64,000 bases of DNA. Origin: Allodiplogaster sudhausi. Taxonomy: Eukaryota > Nematoda > Chromadorea > Rhabditida > Diplogasteridae. This document shows, piece after piece, positions 18,518-31,625 of this stretch. Below the pieces are notes generated by a model. That model searched no databases. It worked only from the letters and a program-made list of their open reading frames with translations, and was not told the DNA's origin. The stretch is taken from assembly GCA_945643635.1 (NCBI GenBank), contig CALZFC010000196.1, positions 1 through 64,000 on the forward strand. Direction: 5' to 3'. Numbering within the stretch: the stretch's first letter is position 1; each line of letters starts with the position of its first letter. A program made the position numbers and the translations under genes.

Positions 18518-21500
18518 CTGCAAAAAGTTGGAATTTGAATAGGTGATTTAGATCATTGTAAAACTACCTCATCTTCGGGCTCGTCATTTCCCCGTCTTCT
18601 TGTCATCTTTTGCAGTGCTGCAGGTTCAGTTGGCACAGAGTCGTGATCCCCGCTTCGCCTTGTCTTCTTTGGGGGATGATTGTCGATGGGGTCCTCGAGA
18701 GATACAGCGTCGATTCCCCTGGCGACGCGTCTCAACTTGGCCGAGCTTGATCTGCGCTTGCCCGAGGTCGGAGTTCTCCCTGATCTTGCTTCTTCGACAT
18801 CTTCCTTGTCCTGGGGTGCCCGGCGCAGCTTCTTCGGCATGTCGAATTCTGGCAATCCGATTCGTCTTCTGAGCTCGTTGTATTTGATGAGCGCCTCCTT
18901 GCTACACTTCATCTTCTCAGGGTGGAACTCGACGAGGTGGAGTGTGTCCAATGTGCGGACTCGCGAGAATGCCACAAATCCGGACGCATTGGCAAAGAAG
19001 TGTTTCGTGGAAACGATCGCCGCGTCGAGAGTGAGGCCCTGCATATTATACATTGATTGCATTGAATTCACATTATACTAATGCGTTGAACTTAATCTCG
19101 TACATGTTTGTACTAAAGGACATTATACTAAGACGTTATTTAGATAATGTACTACCAACCTGAGCCTTATGCACCGTCGCACCGAAAGCCATTGCGACAG
19201 GGAACTGTCTCCTGCAGATCTGCTCCTCATTCTTGTCGACGTTGAAGGTTGCGCTGATCTAAATCATCAACATGAGTTATTTATTAAACCTGACGTTCGC
19301 ATTTACCTTTTGAATGATGTGCTCGCCGGGCACGCCGTCAACTTCAATACGGAGCGCAACGATGTCGCCAGAGTTGTTCTCCCGGACGATCTCCTTCAGT
19401 ACTCCGAGTGCGCCGTTGACCAGTCCTTTCGAGGGTTCGATATTCCGGCGAATCATGATGCGTCCTGTAAATTGAGAAGATGATATACTAATTTAACCAC
19501 CTTTTGCCATGTTAGCTTCATACCTCTTTCGGCAAGAATAAGTCTCTTCTCCAGTCCTGCGGCTTGGTTCTCCTTATGTTCCTTCTCGGCATCAGTGGAA
19601 GGATCGTCATGATTTCGTCGTCTCGAAGAGCCTGGGCACGTCCAATGTCGAACTCGGCCTCTTGGTAGATTCGTGATCGGGCTCGGCGTTCGCCCTTGTC
19701 TCCGCCTTAAAAAAGAAAAGCTATACTAAGCATATTTAACGTTACTAGTGCTCACCCCTCTTGCGACTCTGCACGAAGCTGTCTTCTGCAACCACGACCG
19801 TAAGGTCAAGGTCCAGGCGTCGAATGACACTCTCATTGAAGGACTTCACTTCTTCGTTGGTTGGGAAGAGAGCCATCGGTGTTCGTTTGCCCTCGTTCAT
19901 CAGCTCGACGTAGAAGCGAGAAGCCGCCTCCATGCCGCTCTCTCTGCCGTTGCGTGGAATGACACGCGTCGCGAGTTTCTGCAAATGTGATTCCTCACTC
20001 TGTGGTTATGTTAAATCAAGACTACCTCAATGTCATCATCGGTCAAGGCCTGCACACGCAACCTTTGGAGCATTTCTCCAAACTCTATGTCGCCGCTTTG
20101 CCGCATGTTCTCGGACAGCTCTGCGTATTCGAATCGGTCGAACATGTTCAGCTCTGGCACCATCGACCCGAAGAGACGATTCATCTACAAGAATGATTTC
20201 TTGTAGATAAGGACATTATACTAAGGCGTTGAATTTCATCTTATACTAAGTCTTAGTACGAAAGGACATTATACTAGGGCGTTGAACTTAATCCTATACT
20301 AAGTCTTTGTACTACAGCTCGTTTGTTGTACTCACCTCTTCTTGCGTGAGAGGCTTGTAGATTGGCATAGATCTAACAGGTGGAAGTTGAAGCAAATCCC
20401 CGAAGAGAAGAAGGGAGACTCCACCGAACAGCTTGTTGTTCGACTTGATTTCTTGCAGTCGGAGGTGAATCTTCATAAGGACCGCCGCGCCGATCATGCT
20501 GAGCTCGTCGACGATAATCAGGCGGACGTTGCGGAACTGAAGTGAGACATGATTTTCGAAGGAATATTGTAATTGGTATATGCGTTATGTAGGTTTTAGT
20601 ACCTGGATACGAAGATCGTTCAGGCGCTGTGCGCGCAAAGGCCTCATCGCAGAGTCCTTGCCATGTTGAACTTCGATGCCAAGGAGTGAGTGGAGTGTCG
20701 ATCCTCTGATCTGGACGGCTGCTATTCCAGTGGGTGCAGCAAGCAAAACGGCCGGAGAGAGTGTTCGGTTTTCGGTTCCGTGTAATCAAGAGTGAGACGG
20801 TCGGCGATGGCGTTGATGACAAAGCTTTTTCCGCATCCGGCCGTACCAATCACAACTTTCAGAAGGGGCTCGTGACTGAGCTGCATTAGCTGCTCTCGCA
20901 CCTCGGCAGCGCTCAGTGACTTGTCTGCGTGGATTCTCTTGACTTCTTCTCGGTAGGCGTTCTGTAATATAGAGATGTGGTGAGTAAGTACAAATTGTCT
21001 ACGGTATACCTCAGCTTCGACGTGCTTGATAATTTCCTCAAAGAGTGCACGCTGCCCTTCATTCATTCCCGAGACGTTGGCTTGGAGTGTCTCCGGGTCG
21101 ACGTCACGGTCGAATACTTCAATTGCGCCTTCTTCTCCGTCTTCGTCGATCAAGAGCGCGTCACAGATAGCTTTCCTCGCCTTTCGCTTCTCGGTTGTCT
21201 CCTTGTCCTGCGCCATGAGTGCCTCCTGGTGCTTCCTAAAATTGAACATTTAGCTTAAATCTATACTAAATGTATATTTAGCTTAACTCTATACTAAATG
21301 TATATTTAGCTTACATTTAGAATAAATGCATATTTAGCTTAAATCTATACTAAATGTACTAACACAATGAGCCCGATATCCGTCGCGGCGTCCGGTGCAG
21401 AGCTCTTGAGCTGCTCGATATAAGCAAGCCACACCTCTTCGTACGTCTGGGTGTCCGTGATGATGGCGTCCTCATCCCCTAGGGAAATAGAAGATTCGTT

Positions 21501-24500
21501 CACGTCTCCCCTAGCAGTCTCTTACCTCCACGGAATGAAGAGCATGCAGAGTCGGCGGTAATAGTCTTCCCTCGACTCTTCGTTCGACGGCTCGAGATGC
21601 GGCCAAAAGAGACGAGGCACCAATGGACGGCCAAGCAGATTGTGCGCCTTCTTACTGAGTGGCTCTTCCATGGGGAAAACCGTTGATTGACTGCCAATGT
21701 GACAGAAGAAGGGAGAATCCACGCAATTGATGTGGAAGTGGGATGCGAAAGGATTCTTCGATTTCGGTACATGTCCGACTCCACAGGCGTCGTCTGCATT
21801 CTCCTCGCCGTCATCGTCATCCGCGTCTTGGTTCCTCTTCTAAAAATATACACATTGCGTCAAATACTCTATACTAAAGTACTACTATAATGCAATGTAG
21901 TCATGTTCTTTGTGTAAATACGTATTGGAATACTAACCTTAATCTTCTCCAAGTCTTTGTTCTCGAAATGGCTCATGATGTTGAAGAGAGAAAACTTCTC
22001 TAGCTTCTTGGAACGACAAGGGTAATAGTTGTCGATTGCGTTGTCCTTGTACGCTTGCGCATCCGGGTTGTGTACCTTCTCCTTCTGCAATTGTATTAGA
22101 ATTATGTTTAATGTCTGTACTATACTATCACGTGTATGTACCTCAATCTCGGCACGTGGCTTGAGCATCCGATCCCGCTTCTGCGGGTCGTTCGTGTTGA
22201 TGAAGACGTGGTTGGAGTCGAAGGAGTAAAGGTCGTGCCCGTTGATCATGTCGATGACTTCGAGAAGACCCGAATGCCTATTCTTCAGCAGGTCATGGAG
22301 AGCACGGTATCCCTTCAAATATTATTGGTAAAACATGTGATTGTACTACATTTATTTTACAAACCTCCTGGGTGTTGTTGGCCTCCTTCAACAAGGTAGC
22401 TGCCTCCGTCAACTCCTTGCTCTTCTCGTTCTTCGTGGTGTAGCCGCTAATATACTGCACTACCTCACCAGATCCCGACCAAACGTATTGCACGTCTGTG
22501 TTCGCGGCCCAAACCATCGTCAGCACCGGCAGTAGTCGTTGACCCATATTTCGTTGCTCTGAATTTGTAATGCGTTTGTTAAGGATGATTTATCCTAACG
22601 CAATTCTGACCTTTCGCTGGAGATAGTAGGGCTTGTTTCTTGAATCCCCTACACCCGCGAGTCGATCTAGCTCGGTGTTCTCGGAACTTCTTGGTAGAAC
22701 CGGTCTCGGGAACTCGAAACGACACTTGTGTCTATCCTACAAAGAGGACTTTTACATATTTCTGGATCCAACTATACTAAGTTCGCAACATGACAAATTT
22801 GAACTTTTGAGCATAACTGGTACACCCACTATACTAAGATGGTAAAATCGAAATCTGGACTTGTGACAAATTCTGTACCCCACTATACTAAGTTGGCAAC
22901 CCATTATTTAAGTCTAATTTTTTGAGCCAGCTATACTAACCTTGCTTCCTTTGACTTTGATTTTCTTGAGACACGTTTGGCTGTGATTCTGCCAATGAAG
23001 CTGGTGCTTCTGGATGATGTCGTAGAGCTGCGGCTCCGTATTCTTGTCAGGCATGCGCGCCGTAACGTGTTTGTCGATGAATGCAAGCTTCTGAAATTAT
23101 AGAAAGTTAATCTTGTACTTTTTTTGTACTAAAGGGCATTATACTAAGGCATTATACTAAGAAACTACAGTGATTTATTAAAGCCCACGACAATATTACC
23201 TCTGCACTCGGCGAATCTGCACTTGGGGCATCCTTGGCCCATAGGACAATGTGGGCGTGCTGAGTTCCACGATGCTGGTACTCAATTCTGATGAAGTGGT
23301 GAATGATCTCGCCAAAAGGTCCATTCTTGTCCAGGATCAGGCGATGGAAGATGGTTCTGAGCCTTCGCTGGAAGATTCGGGCAAAGAAGTACGGATCCTT
23401 GCAAATGTAGGCATCGAAGATGTTCGCCTCGGTGACATCGTCTCCGTAGATCTGAAATGTCGATGGTTGTTTGATGTATATAGGCTATACTATAACGAAC
23501 CTTTCTGTAGACCTCAAGCACTTCGGGCCATGTGGCCGGGTTGAGTGTGACGAACCAGGTCATAGGACCAAAGATGGCGACATGTGCTCGAAGCTCCTTT
23601 CGAATATCATCCCAGTACGCAACTTGCCCACGCATGGTACGAGCCGAGAGATGCATCGATCCCTAGAAGTACTTGCATCTGTGTTAAGTATTTCTACTAA
23701 TGATATCTTACAAGTTGACTTTATACTAATTCATTGCACTAATGAACTAAGTCATCAATGTTAATTTTACCTCTGCGGATCCGTCCCTGATCGATTCATC
23801 GAATGCTGCTGCCTTCAGTTGACCTCGATTCATTCTTGCCTAAAGCATTGTTTGTTAACCTATATATCTTAGTATTGTGAACCTAATTAAAACTATACTA
23901 GCCTGCAATCCAAGTGCGCTGGTCAATTCCTTTTGCTCGATCAGACCATGGAAGTAGGAGAGCGCTTGCGGATCCCTGGCGATCCTGCGGTCCGTGCAGG
24001 CGAGCCACCAACGGACCATCATTTTAAGCTTGATCTTCTTTCTTCTGGGTGCATGGGCGCCGAACTTGCCAGTTGGCCAGTGCCAGGGGAAACACATGCA
24101 CTCCAGGTGCTCCTCATCCACGCTCATTGGCTCGTACGGGTTCTAAATGAAATATTATGTCATTACGTATTTGTCAAGTTATAATTCTTCAAACCTTCTG
24201 CAAGAGATACTGCTCGAACGCCGTTCCCGCTGGTAGTTGTCCGTGCATTGGTCGCACAACTTGCTGCTGTAGGTCGGCGTGCTGCAGAATGGTCCTCGAG
24301 TTCTCGTCAGTGGCGATCAGGTCAGCGAGTGGTCGTTCGTGCGCTCTTCCTCTGGCGTCTTTCATGAAGATGACGGAGCTGTTGGAGAAACAGAACGCTT
24401 CATTGATGGTGATCTGAAAAGAAAATATATACTAAGTATTCAGGCTTTCTTAATGCAACGTCTTCAAAGAACTTACTCCTTCATAAAGACGATTGTTCGC

Positions 24501-27500
24501 TTTGAGCCAACGAAGAGCAGCGAGCACACGCGGAAGCCGAACAAGCTTTTCCTTTCCAGCTGATGGAGTGACGAAGATGGTGAGGCTTGCGTCGCTCGGC
24601 AACGTCTCGGCGACATGGTCCACCGTACCTTCTGTCGGAACAGGAAGGAAAACCACGGGACCTAAAACATATATGTATATATACATACTATTTTGAGCTA
24701 TGTCTTTTACTGTAGCCAACCTTTGACTCCTGGCATGGATGAGCGCCGTCCACCGGCGTCTTCGAGGCATAGGATAGCTCTCACTGGCCTGACGAGTTGG
24801 ATGAGTGCTTGCTCGATCCAGTTGAGCCCAGTGAGTACGGATGGCACCTAAACACGATAGACTATTAGGTTAGTTTAAGGCTTTTTGTTCATTTAATTAC
24901 CTCATCAAAGTCGACGAGGTTTGCCTGCGTGTACTTCGGCATCTCCGGGTTGCTGCGACTCTTGGTCTTCCTAACTTCAGCCATACACTTCTTGCAGACC
25001 TTCAGTTGGTCGGTGTTGTCGACTCTCCGGAACTCATCAATCTGAAATGACAGTCGTAAGGGAATTGAATAATTAGCATCGTTAGTATAGTATATATATA
25101 ACCTCATATCTGGTTGCATGGTTAATCTCTTCCGGGTCGCGATAGCACATGCAGATGTCACAGACTTCCGTCTCGAGCAGTTTCATCTTCTTCGTGAAGG
25201 CCTTGATCTGATGGGCGTACTTGGCAGCGACGGCATCCTAGAAAAGTACCATATTTGTACTAAAGGACATTACACTAAGACGTTTAATGTCATCTTGTAC
25301 TTTGTTTGTACTAAAGGACATTATACTAAGGTTCCAAATGAAAAGGTACCTGCTTGTGGTTCTTGCTCTCGAGTCCTTCGCTAAAGAGTGCTTCCAGCGT
25401 CTTGCGAATCTCTGCCGGCAGCCACGTCCACTCGTTTGTGAGAATCGACTGCTCGACGACGTTGATGTTGACAAAGTTCTGAACGTAGGTAATATAGTTT
25501 TATAGTCAGCCTATGGTTTTACATACCTGGGCAGCCATCATCGTCTTAGCAATTGCTCTCACGGCGTAGAAGCGGGAGCGAGTCGATCGGATGCCCGAGT
25601 AGCAGGAATACTTCTCGTTCAGCAGTGGCAGAACTAAATGAATAATGATGTACTTTCACAGTAAATTAGAACAATTTGCCACTGTTATCTTTCTTTCAAA
25701 CAGTACACTAATTCGATTAATCAAACCTTTCTCCTCGAAGACGTGGAGCCCGGCTTTGAAGCGGGCCTCTTCCATTTGCTTGACCAACGCCTCTACTCCT
25801 TCCTTGATCTTGCGCGCTTCGGAGATCTTGAGGGCGCAGCACGATTCCTTGCACTCGGTGGCCCAAGACACATGAGTGGCAACTCTTACGCCAAGCTTTC
25901 CAGCCGCATCTCGCAGCGCAGCGTCCTGATAAATAAATGTAATCTTTGCACTAACCCTATGAAATGTACTATACTAAAGGACTATGTTTATAGTTTATAC
26001 AAAATTGTCGAAAAGACATACCTGTACGAGCAACTCCTCGCCTTCCCCCTCGAGTACAGCATCGGCTTCTGGTAACTCTTGCACTTCGTCGTCTTCTTCG
26101 ATGTTGGGATTGTCGACATCGGGAGCTTCCAAATCGCAGTTATTCATGGCGTCGATCAACTCGAGGGCGCATATGGCATCTTCGATGACTTCTCTGACAG
26201 CCTTAGCCCGCTCTTCTTCTGTCTCGACAACTGCAAATGTGTTTTAATTCTTCCAAGTATTTATACTAAGCCTTCATTTGGAAACATGCCAAAGCAGGAC
26301 TTGTGAATGATTTTGGACCACCACTATACTAAGTTGGCAACATGCCAAATCTGGACGTGTGAACATATCTGGGTCCCCACTATACAGTTGGCATCATGCT
26401 AAATTTGGACTTGGGAATAATTTTGGACCACCACTATACTAAGCATTACCTGCGACTTCCTCGTCCTGCGTCTCTGGATCTCCGGATGGCTCTGGTAGCT
26501 TCATGAATCTTCGGTAGATTTGCGGGAATATGTCGCTCAGCCTCTGCGCTCCGTCAACAGATTCCTTCACGAGGTGGTACCTCGTGCGTCCCACAGTGCG
26601 GATGAGCTGAAAATATATGATTACCACTATACTAAGTGTTTGGTGCACAACTATTATACCTTCTCAGAGGTAGACGTGCCCTTTGGATGGTGGACGCCTC
26701 CGTTAACTTGGTGGACGAGTTTCTCGCAGGCGTAGCGTAAGGCTTCACCACAGGCTTCCCGGATTGCTTTCGAGGCGGAAAGGATCTTCTTCGAGCGCAG
26801 AAAAGCGTCCTTCAGAGTGGCACCGTCTTGAATCAGTGCGTGAGTGCAAGTCATCTCTTCCCGGAAGGAGGCAAAGTTCCGCGCCTTGAACAGCTTCGCC
26901 TTCGCCTTCGACTTGATCCTGAAAATAGTCTGTTATTTTCATGATACGAATGCAAAATGTGTGAGGAACTAACATGTTGAGTCTACAATAGGTGTTGTGA
27001 ATAGCTCTTGAAGGCAGACAATGAGAAAGAGGCGATCGGAGGGCTCGCCTTCTCGCCTCCATGGCCTTGTCTGCTTCGAGCCATCTCTTCGGAAGGATTG
27101 CGTGGAATGGGAGAAGTGCCTCTCTCAACTCCGCAGACGGTTCAGGAAGTTCTCGAAGGTCGACCAGAATTCGGAAGGCTTCTCGCAAGGATACAGATGC
27201 AGTGGTTTCCGTCTGCTCGTTTCGCCACTCTGCCGTTGCTCTGGTCGATCGCTTGGCCTCGACGCTGAAAATAGCTATCTTTCTTGTCATCTTTAACCAT
27301 CCCTATACTAAGCTAGAAACTAGCCAAATAAGGACTTGTAACCAAAACTGGACCTCATTATACTAAGCTTCAAACCAGCCAAATAAGGACTTGTAACCAA
27401 TTCTATAACCCCACTATACTAAGCTAGAAGCCAGCCAAATAAGCAATTGTCACTACCTCTTAGCGTATTGTTCCCTGCGACGTCGATTTCGTTCTTCATT

Positions 27501-27708
27501 CTCCTTCGCTGCCTTCCTCTGCATACTCGTATCACCAGAAATCAACTCTCGTCTGAAACGAGACAGATGAATAGATTAGTTGCCCTTGTACTTCTACTAA
27601 CCTTCTTTGCCTTTGTTCCCGTCGCCGTCGGTTGACCTCGTCCTTCTCCTCCCGTGACTGCTTCTGCCGTAGACGCCGCATACGCTCCGCTGAACTTTCA
27701 CCAGACAT
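17420..27708 (-). CDS. Helitron Rep-PIF1 helicase with USP-like C-terminus (copy B, five lesions)
   Basis: Same 39-exon gene as copy A, shifted by about 13,842-13,844 bases; ATG at 27708. HUH-type Rep exons lie at 22365-23662, PIF1 exons at about 18880-21235 and USP-like exons at 17420-18517. Lesions relative to the consensus of the copies: missing G near 22529 (exon 21), extra C near 21478 (exon 25), missing G near 20774 (exon 27), missing G near 19634 (exon 31) and a 2-base deletion near 17577 (exon 39). All but the last are in homopolymer runs. The exon 39 deletion is shared with copy C and swaps the His/Asp box for another frame ending at TAG 17409-17411. Exons 4, 10, 23, 24, 28 and 30, broken in copy A, are open here. 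Confidence 0.87.
18880..21235 (-). other. PIF1-family helicase domain, copy B
   Basis: The PIF1 motif set seen in copy A is present. Exons 28 and 30, broken in A, are open here; exons 27 and 31 carry single-base deletions. Confidence 0.9.
22365..23662 (-). other. Rep HUH endonuclease domain, copy B
   Basis: HUH and the YISGY tyrosines are identical to copy A. Exon 21 has a missing G near 22529, upstream of the tyrosine motif. Confidence 0.9.
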
Positions 27709-27769
27709 CGCTCGAGAAGACGCTCCGGATGCAGAAGATAAGAATGACTGGTCCGACAGATTGGGCGCC

Positions 27770-27945
27770 TTATATACCATGAATAGCATTCAAAGCAGCT
27801 ATCAAAGTGCCTATTGAACTGGCTATTAAACTAAGCTATTACACTGGCTATTAAACTGACTTAATAGCCGGTTTAATAGCTAAGTTTAATAGCCAGTTCA
27901 ATAGGCAATTTAATAGCCATCTTAATAGCTATATTTTGTATATAA
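27770..27945. promoter_or_regulatory. Mirror-image bidirectional promoter with dyad (B)
   Basis: Same structure as 13925-14100: two outward TATATAAGGCGCC boxes around a 45-bp-arm inverted repeat. No differences were seen in the dyad, which suggests constraint or recent common origin. Confidence 0.75.
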
Positions 27946-28010
27946 GGCGCCCGATTCATACTGCAAGTCATTATTCTCGTCTCCATCCGGAGCGACCGGT
28001 CTTCTCGAGC

Positions 28011-28049
28011 GATGGCTGGTGGCAGTCCTACTTCAAAAGCATTCACCTG
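28011..28049 (+). pseudogene. Mirror gene start, 12-codon remnant (B)
   Basis: ATG followed by the same 12-codon frame and TGA as at 14166. The leader differs from A by one extra G (GACCGGTC). Confidence 0.4.
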
Positions 28050-28155
28050 AATACATCCTCATCCTCCTCGTACTCCCCCCATTCATTTCACGTCAACAAC
28101 TACATCTTCTTCGCTTTGAATGGCAACGTCTCGATTTCTTCAACAAATTGTACAG

Positions 28156-28422
28156 GTCCAGATTTGGCACGCTGCCAACTTAGTATAGTGGGGGTCCAGA
28201 AATGTGTACAAGTCCAGATTTGGCATGTTGCCAACTTAGTATAGTGGGGGTCACAAAGTTGTTCACAAGTCCAGATTTGGCATGTTGCCAACTTAGTATA
28301 GTGGGGCTCCAGAAATGTGTACAAGTCCAGATTTGGCATGTTGCCAACTTAGTATAGTGGGGGTACAGAATTGGTCACAAGTCGAGATTTGGCATGTTGC
28401 CAACTTAGTATAGTGGGTCCCC
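28156..28422 (+). repeat. Five tandem 56-bp repeats (B)
   Basis: Same array as at 14305-14570. Confidence 0.9.
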
Positions 28423-28786
28423 AAATGGAACCCTAAGGATCCCCTAAAGGATCCCCAAAAGGTCCCCTAAGGGCCCTAAAGGTTCCCCAAAATGTACCCT
28501 AAAGGACCCTTAAGGGTCCCCTGAGGTTCCCAAAAATGTCAAGGAAAACTTCAGTTATGGTTCCCTAGAAGTTGGGAAAATGTTCGGTTAAGGGTCCCTA
28601 AAAGGACCCTTAAGGGTCCCTTGAGGGTCCCCCAAAGTGGGTATCCGGGGTCCCTATAGGGTGAGGAAGAACTTTGATCTAGGGTCTCAAGGGGCTAGGA
28701 GGCCTATAGAAATCACTTATCTCTAGGAAGGACCCGGACTTGGAGAAATTTGAGACTTGAGGAAATGGGTCTAAGACCCTAAGCTC
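28423..28786. repeat. GGACCCTTAAGGGTCC palindrome-rich region (B)
   Basis: As in element A; no coding sequence seen. Confidence 0.7.
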
Positions 28787-29011
28787 TGATATTATGCTCA
28801 TCTTTCTTCCCACGCCTAGCCGAGTCGAATGACATATAGATGAGGGCTGTACGACCACGGGGCGCCGAGATAATGGCCGTCACACCAACGAAATCCATAA
28901 ATTTGGAGGGGTCTGTATCTCGGACCCCAGTGGTCGTACAGAACTCATCTATATGCCATTAGACTCAGCTCGGCGTGGGAAGAAAGATGAGCATAAGATC
29001 AGAGCTTAGGA
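28781..29011. repeat. Long stem-loop near right terminus (B)
   Basis: Arms of about 93 bases begin with CTAAGCTCTGAT and end with ATCAGAGCTTAG, as in A. Confidence 0.78.
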
Positions 29012-29103
29012 TCCACAAACAAAAAAGTTACGGTACCCTGGGTAGGCATATTGGGTTAAATCATGAAAATCCTATACAAACTGCCCAGGCCGAAACCCAA
29101 ATA

Positions 29104-29135
29104 GCGTCAGGTGCTCGCTACGCTCGCACTGACGC
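29104..29135. other. Terminal hairpin at element/telomere junction (B)
   Basis: GCGTCAG and CTGACGC stem; the next bases are telomeric TAAGCC. The loop differs from A and C by one base (GGTGC instead of GTTGC). Confidence 0.72.
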
Positions 29136-29279
29136 TAAGCCTAAGCCTAAGCCTAAGCCTAAGCCTAAGCCTAAGCCTAAGCCTAAGCCTAAGCCTAAGC
29201 CTAAGCCTAAGCCTAAGCCTAAGCCTAAGCCTAAGCCTAAGCCTAAGCCTAAGCCTAAGCCTAAGCCTAAGCTAAGCCT
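29136..29279 (+). repeat. Telomeric tract, about 24 repeats
   Basis: Perfect (GCCTAA)n except a GCTAAG unit at the right end, where it meets the element fragment. Confidence 0.95.
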
Positions 29280-30085
29280 TCACAAGTTCAGATTTGGCAT
29301 GTTGCCAACTTAGTATAGTGGGGTCCAAAATTGTTCACAAGTCAAGATTTGGCATGTTGCCAACTTAGTATAGTGGGGGTCCAAAAGGTTCCCTAAGGGT
29401 CCCAAGAAGTTCCCCAAAGTTCCCCCAAAGGGTGCCCAAAAGTACCCTAAGGGTCCCCTAAACGGTCCCAAAAAGTACCCTAAAGGACCCTTAAGGGTCC
29501 CCTAAGGTCCCAAAAATATCAAGGAAAAATTCAGTTATGGGTCCTTAGTACTTGGGAAAATGTTCGGTAAGGTCCCTAAAAGGACCCTTAAGGGTCCCCT
29601 AAGGGTCCCAAAAATATCAAGGAAACTTCAGTTATGGGTCCCTAGAGTTGGGAAAATGTTTGGTTAAGGGTCCCTAAAAGGACCCTTAAGGGTCCCCTGA
29701 GGGTCCCCAAAAGTGGGTATTCGGGGTCCCCTAAGGGTGAGGAACAACTTTGATCTAGGGTCTCTAGGGCCTACGAGGCCTCTAGAGGGCACTTCTCTCT
29801 TATTAGGACCCGGACTTGGCGTTTTTTTCGACCGTTGCACGACAACGAAATCCATACCTTTCGGGGTCTCTGTATCTCGGCCCCCAGGGTCCTACAGACC
29901 TCATCTATATGTCATTCGAATCAGCTCGAGGTGAGAAAACAGATGAGCATAAGATCAGAACTTAGGATCCACAAACAAAAAGTTACAGCATCCCGGTGGA
30001 CATATACTATATTATTGGGAAAATCCTATACTAAGTGCCCAGGCCGAAACCTAAATAGCGTCAGCGCGCTACGCGCGCTGTCGCC
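29280..30085 (-). mobile_element. Truncated element, right-end fragment
   Basis: About 0.8 kb containing two 56-bp repeats (29285-29385), the palindromic GGACCCTTAAGGGTCC region, the right arm only of the long stem-loop (29860-29970) and a strong terminal hairpin (GCGTCAGCGCGC, TAC, GCGCGCTGTCGC at 30058-30084). It is far closer to the right end of the non-autonomous element (46335-47169) than to A-C, so two subfamilies are interleaved. No coding sequence seen. Confidence 0.8.
30058..30084. other. Terminal hairpin, variant type
   Basis: A 12-bp stem with one mismatch and a TAC loop, followed at once by telomeric repeats. Same position and flank as the A-C hairpins but a different stem sequence, as expected if structure rather than sequence is conserved. 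Confidence 0.75.
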
Positions 30086-30183
30086 AAGCCTAAGCCTAAG
30101 CCTAAGCCTAAGCCTAAGCCTAAGCCTAAGCCTAAGCCTAAGCCTAAGCCTAAGCCTAAGCCTAAGCCTAAGCCTAAGCCTAA
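30086..30183 (+). repeat. Telomeric tract, about 16 repeats
   Basis: (GCCTAA)n between the fragment's hairpin and the CCCTTGTTTTCGCC left end of element C. Confidence 0.95.
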
Positions 30184-30514
30184 CCCTTGTTTTCGCCATG
30201 CTTCCGTGGGTTTTAGTAGAGATCTTTTCTTAACGCCTACCGCGTTAATAAAATAACCATCTATTTGGGTTCCGCCCCGGGATTGGATAAGCCGAGAATC
30301 ACTACCTTACCCTTAGTATAGTGGTGATAAACTGAAGTCTAATAAAATCTTCGAAATTCATATCCAAGCCGAGAATCACTACCTTACCCTTAGTATAGTG
30401 GTGATAAGCTGAAGTCTAATAAAATCTTCGAAATTCATTAGTACTATGCCCACGTTGAAATAAAATGACCCATTTAACCCAAATAGGGTTGTGTTCGATG
30501 GGGGTTTTAGTACT

Positions 30515-30770
30515 AAGAGTAGTGTGCCTACTGCTAAGCGTTAAGTACCCTAGAAGTGTTCAATCCACCTAAGCTAGGGGTCACACCTAGCTAAGCGTTA
30601 ACACTGACCTTAAGCTAGGGGTTACACCTAGCTAGGGTTAATACCGAGCCTAAGCTAGGGGTAACACCTAGCCTAAGCTAGGGGTAACATGTAGCCTAAG
30701 CTAGGGTTATAATTGAACTAAGCTAGGCTTATAGTTGAGCTAAGCTATAGCTAAGCTCGGTCCTTATATA
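30515..30770 (+). promoter_or_regulatory. Upstream repeats and TATA-like box of small gene (C)
   Basis: Degenerate AAGCTAGGGGT units followed by TCCTTATATACCCC at 30761-30774, about 125 bases before the ATG, identical in layout to copy B. Confidence 0.5.
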
Positions 30771-30894
30771 CCCCTGCATTGCTATCCTATTTAACAATCA
30801 GTTTGAAAGCTTGCTTAATAGCCAGTTTAATTGCCAGTTATTTGTATTTAAGAAATCGAATACATCAGAATTGGCATTCGTCTCTCTCTCTCTG

Positions 30895-31348
30895 ATGTCT
30901 TCGCGATCGGTCGACCTCTTCAACAATGGTGACGATTCGGACGAAGGATCTCTGGCTGTTAGTAAATTTATCTTTATATAAAATATTAATATATTTCTAT
31001 TTTTAGAGCACACTCCCACCTGAAGGCTACCAGAAAATCATGAACAACAACGGTGACTTCTGCGCGATCAATGTGCAGATGGGTGTTGAGGAAGTCAACG
31101 ACAAAACGTGCGATCAAGAGCTCATGCGACTACTCAGCGGACCTTTCGAAGAGAAGCCTGACGACGTTCTGGAAATGGAAGTGAAACAACTGGTGGACGA
31201 CATGGTATCGGCTGTTGTATCTGCCATTGCCGTGGAAGAAGAAGAAAAGGCTAGCACCTCTGCTGCGTTCACAATGAAGAGACAACGACAAATTACGCCG
31301 AAGAAGATCTATAAGAAGCCACTCTTTGACCTTTCTCTTCTTGAATAA
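30895..31348 (+). CDS. Small two-exon element gene, intact, unknown function
   Basis: Exon 1 30895-30957 (21 codons, starts MSSRSVDLFNNGDDSDEGS), 49-base intron GTTAGT...TTTTTAG, exon 2 31007-31348; 134 residues. The middle is acidic and helical (KPDDVLEMEVKQLVDDMVSA), followed by EEEE and a basic tail (MKRQRQITPKKIYKKP) that could bind nucleic acid or act as a nuclear signal. One cysteine pair (DFCAINV, KTCDQEL) is not in a zinc-finger arrangement. No family recognised. It is the only complete reading frame in the window and is preserved near-identically in three cassettes, so it is probably an accessory protein of the element; a role as DNA-binding or packaging partner is speculation. Confidence 0.75.
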
Positions 31349-31369
31349 CGTTACATGCGAATAAATTTG

Positions 31370-31625
31370 TTAATTTAGTATAGTGGTGGTCCAGAAATGG
31401 TTACAAGCCCAGATTTGACAAGTATACAAATTAATATAGTTGTTGTCCAGAAGTGGTCACAAGTCCAGATTTGACAAGTACACATCTTAGTATAGTGGGG
31501 GTCTAGATATGTTCACAAGTCCAGATTTGACAAGTATACAGCTTAGTATAGTGGGGTCTAGGTTTCACATCTTGCCAACTTAGTATAGTAGGGCGTAAAA
31601 ATGGCTCCAAGTACAGATTTGGTCT
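31370..31625 (+). repeat. Degenerate 56-bp repeats after small gene (C)
   Basis: Four to five units as in copy B; no coding sequence. Confidence 0.75.

Larger units (their letters stand above)
15311..29135 (-). mobile_element. Telomeric Helitron element B (full length, 13.8 kb)
   Basis: Bounded on both sides by telomeric repeats in the same orientation. From left: inverted-repeat cassette with the small gene (15311-17072), Rep-helicase gene on minus (17420-27708), mirror promoter, 56-bp repeats, palindromic region, stem-loop and terminal hairpin. The left terminus reads CCCTTGTTTTCGCC directly after CCTAA. Confidence 0.88.
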
